Below, piece by piece: positions 7,201 to 13,426 of a stretch of DNA of 23,868 bases. Source of the DNA: a virus; the IMG/VR virus record IMGVR_UViG_3300022929_000205, positions 1 through 23,868 of that record, one strand, 5' to 3'. The position numbers were made by a program, and so were the translations under genes. Under the pieces are notes generated by a model. That model worked only from the letters and a program-made list of their open reading frames with translations. It had not been told where the DNA came from and did not search any database. Positions within the stretch are counted from its first letter, which is position 1. Each line of letters begins with the position of its first letter.

Positions 7201-8940
7201 AGTATAAACTTTTAGTTTTTGATTGAGGCTGTCAAAGAAGAAACTACCTTGTGCAGGTGTTCCGCTGTAGCTGGTTGCATACTGTACTGTGGCATTATTT
7301 ACAGTACCACGCAAACTACCTCCAGTTAATGTGCTTGCTTTTACCCTAGCGTCTGTGTAATATAAATTTGTACTTCCTTCGCTTAGGTTGTCTGTGTCTT
7401 TTGAACTTAGATCTAAATTCGAACCTGTTTGCGCATTAACTCTTGCATCAGCTCTAGCATCTGTGTAGTATAAATTAGTGCCTTCTGTTAAGTTAGCAGT
7501 TGTTTTAGTACCCAGTCTTGTATCAAAATCTGTGTTAAAACTTGTGTAAACAGTATCACTGTCTGCTACCCAAGCATAGTCACTGCCATTCCAACTTAGC
7601 ACATACCCCGCTGTTGGGTTTGACTGATTTAGATGTGCATCCACTCTTGCGTTTGTGTAGTATAAATTTGTGCCTTCGCTGAGATCGCTTGTTGTTTTAG
7701 AACTTAGGTCTAAATTCGCACCAGCTTGTAGTGCAATACGTGCGTCTGCTCTTGCGTTTGTAAAGTATAAGTTTGTACTTCCTTCACTTAGCGCATCTGT
7801 GTCTGCGGCAGCAATACGTGCATCTGCCCTTGCATCTGTGTAGTATAAGTTAGTGCCTTCACTTAAATCGCTGGTTGATTTGGTTGCGATCCAAGTGTTT
7901 GCTGTTGATGTAAAGTCTGAGGTTGCTAATTTAGTAGCAATACTATTTGTTATAGTTGTACTAAAGTTAGCGTCATCGCCTAAGGCTGCTGCTAATTCGT
8001 TAAGTGTGTCCAGTGTATTTGGCGCACTATCAACCAATGCATCTATTTTAAGTTGCGCTCTAGCATCTGCTCTTGCATCTGTGTAGTAAAGGTTTGTACT
8101 GCCTTCACTAAGTGAATCTGTGTCAGCTGCCGCAATGCGAGCATCTGCTCTAGCATCTGTGAAGTATAAATTTGTTTGCTCTGGAATGTCTGCTGTACTA
8201 ACTTGATTAGTACCAGTGCCAAAGTCTATGTGTGTATCATTAATACTATCAGCTGCAATACTTGTTAAGTAGCCTGCTGATCCATGATCTCCCCAACCAT
8301 AAGCAGTATCCCACTGTCCAACTTTGGTATCAGTGATTAGATTAGTACCCATGTCAATGTCATTGCCATTGGCATCTAGTGTACCACCAAGTTGTGGAGT
8401 TGTATCACTTACTAGATCTGTGTTAATAGAACTGGTGCTTGCGGCTGTGATTCTACCTTGTGCATCAACAGTAATTACTGGTATTGCAGTGGATCCGCCA
8501 TAACTACCAGCAGTTACCGCTGTGTTGTCCAGTGCTATACTTACTTGATTGTTTGTTACTGTACTTGTAAGAGCTGTACCACCTGCAAAGGTAAGTGTAT
8601 CAGTTCCAAGTGTGATAGTGTCTGTTCCACTATCGCCTGCAATGTCTGTGGTGCTAACAATGTTTACAGCTTGTGTGCTTACTGCGGTTACCAAGCCTTT
8701 AGCGTTCACTGTTACAACTGGTATTGCACTACCGCTACCAAAACTTCCAACATTGCTGTTGACTGTAGCTAATGTAACTGCACCGTTACTGGCAACTGTA
8801 ATGTCACCACTAAAATCATTGTATGCCAATAGTACATCTGTACCAACAGTGATATTGGCTTGTCCAAACGAAAGTGTGTCTGTGCCTTCGTTGTATGTTA
8901 CATCATTGGCTAATTGTGAAAGTTCGAGTGCCTTGCTCAT
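4297..8940 (-). CDS. Giant tail fibre protein, 1547 aa
   Basis: This is the largest gene of the window. The N-terminus MSKALELSQLANDV is shared in style with other fibres here. Residues about 40-235 repeat segments such as IPVVTVNAKGLVTAVST and IPVITVDAQGRITAAST. Residues about 250-535 hold seven NLYYTDAR-type repeats and one DSAPNTLDTLNELAAALGDD module. A run of seven glycines (591-597) looks like a hinge. Next comes a YTVTSSTNTLTGKDD...VEVYVNGVKQ module, apparently interrupted by an inserted VGTTDFTAIGASANTVGVTF block. A long shaft with loose VGIG repeats (HVGIGTDTN, AIGFGN) follows, and a unique C-terminal domain of about 160 residues ends in REVSRLHG. It has its own late promoter and leader hairpin. 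It probably forms a long trimeric fibre; the trimer and the receptor role are inferred from family behaviour. Confidence 0.85.
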   Translation of the reverse strand: MSKALELSQLANDVTYNEGTDTLSFGQANITVGTDVLLAYNDFSGDITVASNGAVTLATVNSNVGSFGSGSAIPVVTVNAKGLVTAVSTQAVNIVSTTDIAGDSGTDTITLGTDTLTFAGGTALTSTVTNNQVSIALDNTAVTAGSYGGSTAIPVITVDAQGRITAASTSSINTDLVSDTTPQLGGTLDANGNDIDMGTNLITDTKVGQWDTAYGWGDHGSAGYLTSIAADSINDTHIDFGTGTNQVSTADIPEQTNLYFTDARADARIAAADTDSLSEGSTNLYYTDARADARAQLKIDALVDSAPNTLDTLNELAAALGDDANFSTTITNSIATKLATSDFTSTANTWIATKSTSDLSEGTNLYYTDARADARIAAADTDALSEGSTNLYFTNARADARIALQAGANLDLSSKTTSDLSEGTNLYYTNARVDAHLNQSNPTAGYVLSWNGSDYAWVADSDTVYTSFNTDFDTRLGTKTTANLTEGTNLYYTDARADARVNAQTGSNLDLSSKDTDNLSEGSTNLYYTDARVKASTLTGGSLRGTVNNATVQYATSYSGTPAQGSFFFDSLNQKLKVYTGSAFVDAVPAGGGGGGGSATDANTTFRKYTYTVTSSTNTLTGKDDIVVTAGSFITGYQYEIISVGTTDFTAIGASANTVGVTFTATGAGTGTGTAGHVLNYVTNGTENVEVYVNGVKQVEGSSYDYVATTGSSVAFISNLQSGDVADIQIYELLTNSAYYTQSQTYTQAETNSQISTAVAAYLPLAGGTMTGRPVLNYQNPEIRFEDSDTNNNGEITLDNTSLRFESDPDNAIANSTIKFMVDGTTRATIDSNGRLGLKTSANSSFNQVGGADLFVLGSGAGDQGMTIYTGNTGTGSILFADGTTTSNQYEGFVQYDHANNAMLFGTNHATRMRIDINGHVGIGTDTNLSNSEWQAGSKFLTIDGTAGDAYGVLSLRGDRDNTGTSRAFQIGAGDGKLYLAYDDNNNDHRVVVFSDGDVCVGQGASAAQAGNYGANLHVKSTGTGSSLKLTDSVTGHETTSGFEIITTSLHGYIWNREAGNLNFATSDVHRAGIDSTGKMIIGGEASEIGSNNVLTISNNDNNAAYPAIALQNDNTGMGNGQGMWLGVIGTGSGLGRGYVWNYENKPIWIGQNGLTRINVSDQNGAIGFGNISTNEVSPSAWGTVFGAKSQWDTKGVIAATDGTMQIGHNWYYDDSAYKRIATGKANRLIFHDDYMSFESTVTSDNAGTNITFSENFKFTDRGQLTINTPSIGAGNTGAGLSVQSVSTNSGAITARSKSYNNAFGVLPWSGGRTYLSSGGHYEDGTWKAQSSGGMSLMSMSGEHGLEWWAGNGNADDAYDTYTASKKIVTKYGLPINNEQSYCTGWGSGARTDLTTTSWVTVNIAGTSSTGDRLSGSNNVLEFTKIDADSDLIVSVHFPFYMPGAGSGIGIRLRIAPPGSNTYAIDQLNDGPAHGWGAGGYGGDTADILNYTWNTENFLSNTGVGVVKMYFEMKCWSGSDSAYVNMYQTSYNKYGYIHVREVSRLHG
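7335..8185 (-). repeat. Seven NLYYTDAR-type coding repeats
   Basis: Within the 1547-aa fibre the unit (L/S)-x-EG-(S)-TNLY-(Y/F)-T-(D/N)-AR-(A/V)-DA occurs seven times, spaced irregularly and separated by short linkers such as IAAADTD and LQAGANLDLSSK. Single copies occur in the 868-aa, 905-aa and 1294-aa fibres. The repeat is a known texture of marine phage fibre proteins and probably forms shaft strands. Copies differ at many third codon positions. Confidence 0.85.
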
Positions 8941-8967
8941 ATGTGTATCCTAGTCTGCTACACATAT
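8939..8967 (-). promoter_or_regulatory. Leader hairpin with RBS in loop and start codon in stem
   Basis: On the minus strand ATATGTGTA (8967-8959) pairs perfectly with TACACATAT (8947-8939) around an 11-base loop, GCAGACTAGGA, that exposes AGGA. The right arm includes the AT of the ATG at 8940. The left arm overlaps the late promoter. The loop differs in length and sequence from the copy at 1650-1677 while both stems are kept. Confidence 0.65.
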
Positions 8968-8972
8968 TTATG
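8965..8972 (-). promoter_or_regulatory. T4-type late promoter core, CATAAATA
   Basis: The minus strand reads TAAACATAAATATGTGTAGC, a match to the NATAAATA late promoter core, 24 bases before the ATG of the 1547-aa fibre. It likely drives the longest cassette, 1683-8940, because no other promoter is visible inside that stretch. The 47-aa gene upstream stops at 8988, so the promoter lies in a clear gap. Confidence 0.82.
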
Positions 8973-8987
8973 TTTAGTTTAATGGTT

Positions 8988-9131
8988 TTAATCAGAAAGA
9001 GGATCCCATTGATCGTTGTTAAAAACAAACCAATAACCAAACTGCTCAACTGTATCTCCTTCTGATACTTCAGGAAAGAACATTTGTCGAACTTTATCTA
9101 ACGCTTGTTCTGCTGTGTATTCTTCTTCCAT
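8988..9131 (-). CDS. Small acidic partner protein of the 1294-aa fibre, 47 aa
   Basis: This short open frame begins MEEEYTAEQALDKVRQMFFP and ends VFNNDQWDPLSD. It is acidic, with a helix-like first half and an aromatic second half (FGYWFVF). The ATG overlaps the TAA stop of the 1294-aa fibre by one base (TAATG). The bases encoding the fibre's last residues, GGAGTTTAT, supply GGAG as its ribosome-binding site. The same junction occurs at 13426 between another fibre and its chaperone, which strongly supports translation. It occupies the slot where other cassettes have a chaperone, so it may be a minimal fibre partner. I do not recognise a family and it lacks the Phage_tail_APC motifs. Confidence 0.72.
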   Translation of the reverse strand: MEEEYTAEQALDKVRQMFFPEVSEGDTVEQFGYWFVFNNDQWDPLSD

Positions 9132-12100
9132 TAATAAACTCCACTTGTATTGGTTGATCTAGTGTATGCTGAAACCTCAACATCTCTCCATGTGTATTCA
9201 TAATTTTGCATATAGTCAATAGAAACACCTGCATATGTGTTAACCCCAAGATCAAGAACAATAACAACTTTGTTGTCTGTTGATCTATAAGGCGCCCAAC
9301 TGCTACTGACAACTGTACTATGACCATTATTTGTATAGGCTGTGTTGTAATAACTTCCGCTCCAGTTATGAAATCCCAACATTGAGTCGATGTTATGCGC
9401 TGAATAAGTATAACCTCTTATGTGAAACATAGACATAGTAGGTTGAGGATTACTACCAGTTTGATTGACCAAATTTGTTTTTATGTGTAGGTACCTAGAT
9501 GAACTCTGACTACCATAGTTGAACCAATTGATCACAGTACGTCCAACTCTCAGGCCTCTTTTTCCTGTAGTAGCATTATAATTAGCACCTACACTTAACC
9601 TTTCTTTTGTTGTGTGTATATAACCAGCACTATCAATCTCTAAATCCACATTACTACTACTTGGAGCTCCGTGTCCCATAATAAATTTATTAGCTCCAAC
9701 ACTCCAAGTATTATCTGTTGCAACCATGAAGAATTCAGCGCCACCAGAAGTGTTATTATCAAACATTAAAGTAGCGTTGTACGAAGCAGTTGTTCCTCCT
9801 AATGTGAGCTTTGTATTGGTATATGGAGTAACACCCATACCAATAGCTCCACCAGGATGGATTTGCAAACGTTCATTCATATTGCTATCGTTTGGAGTAG
9901 CATTACCGTCAAGGGCATCAGGAGTAAGGAAAGATATAGAACCATAAGAAGAGAATATCTGGAATTTTTCTGTGCTGCGATGATCGTATACTATTCCAGC
10001 ACGAGTGTTGGTCTGATAATTCCATAACCATCCAAAAGCACTATCTGCACCTGTTATGCCATCTAACCAGTTACCATCCAATCTTGAGAATGTAAGTAGT
10101 TGTGATCCAGCAGTATCATAGCTGGTTTGAAATCCGACTACGTTTTCATTAATACCAGAAGAAGGTTCATAGGTATTTGACCCTTTATTAACATGTAATT
10201 TAAAATTAGGATCAGTAACACCAATGCCAACGTTGCCCCCGTATGGATTTAAACTGATTTTTTTTGCAGTGGATAAATCTGATGTTAATGATTGTATACT
10301 TACATAGTCTGTCGCACCACTAAATCTCAATTGTGCTCCACTTGCTCTTGAATTAATAACAAGAGGTGTATGACTAAATTCGGATAGGTTAGCAGCAGTC
10401 CAAGCCTGTGTAGTATTAATGAATACCGTTGCTCCACCGGCTGCATTTGCAACTTCTAATTTAGCAGTTGGGTCTCGAGTACCTATGCCAACATCTCCAT
10501 CAGTTTGAACAGCTATACGATAGGCATTGGTGTTATCATTATATAACTCCCAACCTTTTGATGTTGCTCCTATTTGCCAACTAGAACTAGCCCCACTTTG
10601 TTGGAGCCACGGATTACCGTTTGATTGAATCTTTGCTACAACACCACTAGGAGCTCCATTGTGATTTATATGAAGAGGATTTCCTGGGTTAGTGCCGGCA
10701 TTTCCAATACCAACAAAACCATTAGGTAAAATTGTTAGGCGTTCAACCAAGTTACCAGCTGTACCATCAGGGCTTGTAAATAATCCTAATCTACCAGCAC
10801 CGCTAGATATGTCGGTGTTTACTGTTCTAATTGCACTAGGAACAGCAGAGTTATATTGAAACCTTAGACCCACTGTATGACCAGTCGCACTAATACCTCT
10901 GTTTCTGACAGAGATAGAATCGCTTGTAGTGGCAGCAGCATTAGTATCAACAGTTAGTAGGTTAGGTGGACTATCTGTACCGATACCAACATTGCCGCCG
11001 GTGAGGTATGATGTTCCGTCAGAGAATAACTGAACTGTTCTTGTCCCGTCACCTTTTTGTATATTAATAAACCCTTGAACAGTCCCTGCTCCAATTTGCA
11101 CCTGGCCTTGAGCACCGCCAGTAGTATCTTTTACAAACAAATCAGCTACGTCGATATTGAGATTACCAGTCATAGTACCACCTGCCAATGACAGTTTAGT
11201 TGCTATGCTGTTTGTCACTGTTGTGCTGAAGTTAGCATCATCACCTAGTGCAGCAGCTAATTCGTTTAACGTATCTAATGTGCTTGGGGCTGAGTCTGTA
11301 ATACTAGCAACGATGTTTGTTGCAGTATCAAAATCATTACTACTTAAATAACTTGCTACTCGTGCGTCTGTATAATATAAATTTGTTCCTTCAGGTAATT
11401 CACCTGTGTTGGCTGCACCAGCCAACTGCCATGCACTACCATCCCAAATATACAATTTATCTGTATCTGTTGCGAATGCTTGATCACCTGCATTATTATC
11501 TGTTAGTGGTAAGTAAGTACTGTCTGCATACACATTAACTTTAGCAACAACTGCACTACCATCTTCTACAACAAGTTCTGCTGTACCTGCCACTTCTCTG
11601 ATCTTGTTTTCAAAGCTGGGCGTGTTTTCAACATATGTTGCCAAATCTTGAGGAACAAATTTATTAACGCTGGAATCATATACCAAACACATCTGATTAA
11701 CAAGACTTGGAATAGGTCTTAGTTCAACTGGTGTTTTGTGTCCTTCTTGTGTGTGTTGTGCATACACCACATAGTTGCCGTTAATGTTTGTTTCCACAGC
11801 AAGGTCTTTAACTGTAATAGCACCTCTCATACTACTGTGATTGCCGCATTGATAATACAGTGTATCTGGTGCATTGGCTGGTACTACAAAAGTAAGTGTT
11901 CCACTATCTGTTCTTGATCCAGTAACTCCACTGGTATATTCACCAAAATATGTTCCTGCACTAAAGTTAGTGCCGTTGTCAGTTGTTAGATAAAAGGGAT
12001 GACCTGTTGCACTAATATTAAATGTATATGTGCCGCCTCGACGAAGTGGTCCAATGTTTGGGTTGTTTCCATCACGTGGTCCACTAAAGGTGTACGATCC

Positions 12101-13015
12101 CGAGCCGCTGTTTGTAACTGTATATGTTACGCTAGGAGCAGTTAGGGTAGGAGGTGTAATTGTACTAGGTACACTAATACTTAATCTTTGTACTGTGGTG
12201 TCTGCACCGCCATTTATATCTGGATGACTATCTGTGAATGTTCCCTGATCTGTGACCCAACTGATGTTGTTTTGTGTACCCGCTCCATCGATCCATTTGA
12301 AATGCATAGTATGTGCTTGAGTCATTGACCCATACTGTGTTTTAGCAAAATTATTAACAGTATATGTACCTTGCTTGTACAGTGGCACGTTTAATTCGTT
12401 TGAGTTGGTAATTGCACGTCTGGCGTAAGGCAAACTGCTTGTAAGCCAATTCCAAAGCCACTGTGTGTCTTGTCCAGCAGCTGGAGCTGCCACATCAATT
12501 GTTAATACTTCAGGAGCAATAGCTAGATTAACATCAGGAACATTGTCTTGACTGATAGTTCTAGTGCCTAATTGTATACTATTGCCACTGAGATACAAAT
12601 CTCTAAATCTCTGTGTAGTACTGCCTAAGTCATATGTAATGTTAGTATCTGGAAGTATGTGACCTGCTACATTAACTCCGCCTTGCACTGCAATACCGCC
12701 TTGAAATGTACCACCTGTGCTGGCAGGAACAACGTCTGCAACTTCAAATACATTTACTGCAACTATGCTTAATTCATCATTGACAACTGCGGCATTTGCT
12801 AGTACAATACTAGTACCGTTAGTGGCTGTAAAGTCACTTTCTTCTAATCTAGCACCATTGAAATACACTTCAATGTTACCAGGTGTATAACTTAGTGTAT
12901 TATTATTAGAGTCAGCACCTGTGAAGGTAGTTTGTCCGCCTGTAGCAGTGTAGTTGTATTCGTTTTGAGCGTTTCTGCTGATTACATTATCTGGTCTACT
13001 ACCAATGTATGCCAT
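9131..13015 (-). CDS. Tail fibre protein, 1294 aa, with internal cupredoxin-like domain
   Basis: The N-terminal module (MAYIGSRPDN, then YTATGGQTTFTGADSNN, IEVYFNGARL, about residues 1-100) is a standard marine phage fibre opening. Residues roughly 300-400 form a cupredoxin-like domain: GHPFYL with His339, then YYQCGNHSSMRGAI with Cys390, His393 and Met396. This is the Cys-x-x-His-x-x-Met spacing of amicyanin-type copper sites. One NLYYTDAR repeat (near 545), a DSAPSTLDTLNELAAALGDD module (near 572) and an LAGGTMTGNL motif (near 613) follow. VGIG repeats then run to about 1150, and a unique C-terminal domain ends in SGVY. Copper binding is not shown; a structural beta-sandwich role is equally possible. 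It is preceded by a late promoter and a class-2 hairpin, with AAGGA before the ATG. Confidence 0.85.
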   Translation of the reverse strand: MAYIGSRPDNVISRNAQNEYNYTATGGQTTFTGADSNNNTLSYTPGNIEVYFNGARLEESDFTATNGTSIVLANAAVVNDELSIVAVNVFEVADVVPASTGGTFQGGIAVQGGVNVAGHILPDTNITYDLGSTTQRFRDLYLSGNSIQLGTRTISQDNVPDVNLAIAPEVLTIDVAAPAAGQDTQWLWNWLTSSLPYARRAITNSNELNVPLYKQGTYTVNNFAKTQYGSMTQAHTMHFKWIDGAGTQNNISWVTDQGTFTDSHPDINGGADTTVQRLSISVPSTITPPTLTAPSVTYTVTNSGSGSYTFSGPRDGNNPNIGPLRRGGTYTFNISATGHPFYLTTDNGTNFSAGTYFGEYTSGVTGSRTDSGTLTFVVPANAPDTLYYQCGNHSSMRGAITVKDLAVETNINGNYVVYAQHTQEGHKTPVELRPIPSLVNQMCLVYDSSVNKFVPQDLATYVENTPSFENKIREVAGTAELVVEDGSAVVAKVNVYADSTYLPLTDNNAGDQAFATDTDKLYIWDGSAWQLAGAANTGELPEGTNLYYTDARVASYLSSNDFDTATNIVASITDSAPSTLDTLNELAAALGDDANFSTTVTNSIATKLSLAGGTMTGNLNIDVADLFVKDTTGGAQGQVQIGAGTVQGFINIQKGDGTRTVQLFSDGTSYLTGGNVGIGTDSPPNLLTVDTNAAATTSDSISVRNRGISATGHTVGLRFQYNSAVPSAIRTVNTDISSGAGRLGLFTSPDGTAGNLVERLTILPNGFVGIGNAGTNPGNPLHINHNGAPSGVVAKIQSNGNPWLQQSGASSSWQIGATSKGWELYNDNTNAYRIAVQTDGDVGIGTRDPTAKLEVANAAGGATVFINTTQAWTAANLSEFSHTPLVINSRASGAQLRFSGATDYVSIQSLTSDLSTAKKISLNPYGGNVGIGVTDPNFKLHVNKGSNTYEPSSGINENVVGFQTSYDTAGSQLLTFSRLDGNWLDGITGADSAFGWLWNYQTNTRAGIVYDHRSTEKFQIFSSYGSISFLTPDALDGNATPNDSNMNERLQIHPGGAIGMGVTPYTNTKLTLGGTTASYNATLMFDNNTSGGAEFFMVATDNTWSVGANKFIMGHGAPSSSNVDLEIDSAGYIHTTKERLSVGANYNATTGKRGLRVGRTVINWFNYGSQSSSRYLHIKTNLVNQTGSNPQPTMSMFHIRGYTYSAHNIDSMLGFHNWSGSYYNTAYTNNGHSTVVSSSWAPYRSTDNKVVIVLDLGVNTYAGVSIDYMQNYEYTWRDVEVSAYTRSTNTSGVY

Positions 13016-13026
13016 AAAGATATCCT

Positions 13027-13045
13027 TGCGTAAATGTGTTACACA
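13027..13045 (-). promoter_or_regulatory. Leader hairpin, class 2, upstream of RBS
   Basis: On the minus strand TGTGTAA pairs with TTACGCA around the loop CACAT, with one U-G wobble. The right arm directly abuts the AAGGA ribosome-binding site, so the start codon is not in the stem. The same structure, with a full Watson-Crick stem, precedes the 1102-aa fibre. Confidence 0.5.
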
Positions 13046-13053
13046 TATTTATG
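13046..13053 (-). promoter_or_regulatory. T4-type late promoter core, CATAAATA
   Basis: The minus strand reads TAAACATAAATATGTGTAAC, 30 bases before the ATG at 13015. The leading TAA is the stop codon of the chaperone gene just upstream, so stop and promoter share bases. Sequence and position match the other four promoter copies. Confidence 0.82.
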
Positions 13054-13054
13054 T

Positions 13055-13426
13055 TTATGCAGGTGGTGTTGGCCAAACCACATCGTCTAGACTGGTGTAG
13101 GTTTCTGTAATGTCTCTTAGTGCTTGTCTATAAGCAAGTTGTTGCGATGTAGCTGGAAAGTCTTGTAAACCCCATAAATCTGTTTCTTTAAGTTTCTGAT
13201 CTCGTTCAAATCTAAGTTGATCTAACCCTAAATTTTCTGGAGGAGCAAGATCTTGTATATCGATTTCATCATCGACTAGTGTAATAATTTTACCTTCCGT
13301 AACAAAATCATCTGCTACTTGTTTTACTACACTGTTTTCACCAAGTTGAATAAGACAAGAATCATCATTTGGATTCTCGTGTGTAAAAAATTTCATATTA
13401 TTATTTTCAAAAACAATATAAGCCAT
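13055..13426 (-). CDS. Tail assembly chaperone-like protein (Phage_tail_APC type), 123 aa
   Basis: The C-terminal half shows LRFERDQKLKETDLW, then LAYRQALRDITETYTSLDD and a final VVWPTPPA, the pattern of phage tail assembly chaperones. The N-terminal half (MAYIVFENNNMKFFTHENPN) is different from the other copies and acidic in its middle. Its start overlaps the stop of the 905-aa fibre by one base (TAATG), and GGAG within the fibre's last codons acts as ribosome-binding site, so the two are translated together. The fibre is therefore the likely client. The last 30 residues nearly match the 3874-4287 protein although many third codon positions differ. The stop codon TAA forms the first bases of the next late promoter motif. 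Confidence 0.8.
   Translation of the reverse strand: MAYIVFENNNMKFFTHENPNDDSCLIQLGENSVVKQVADDFVTEGKIITLVDDEIDIQDLAPPENLGLDQLRFERDQKLKETDLWGLQDFPATSQQLAYRQALRDITETYTSLDDVVWPTPPA

Noticed and set aside
7335-8185. Many TATAAATT-like plus-strand words resembling promoters
   Set aside because: They are the complement of the codons for the NLYYTDAR repeat and recur with it. They do not match the final A of the late promoter core.
506-8953. Plus-strand open frames up to about 165 codons opposite the fibre genes
   Set aside because: They mirror the repeat-rich minus-strand codons, are Ser/Leu/Val/Cys-rich without family likeness, and have no promoters or consistent spacing.
9094-9327. Minus-strand open frame of 77 codons overlapping the 1294-aa fibre C-terminus
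   Set aside because: It lies in another frame inside the strongly supported fibre gene, has no ribosome-binding site pattern and no fibre-like or other recognisable sequence.
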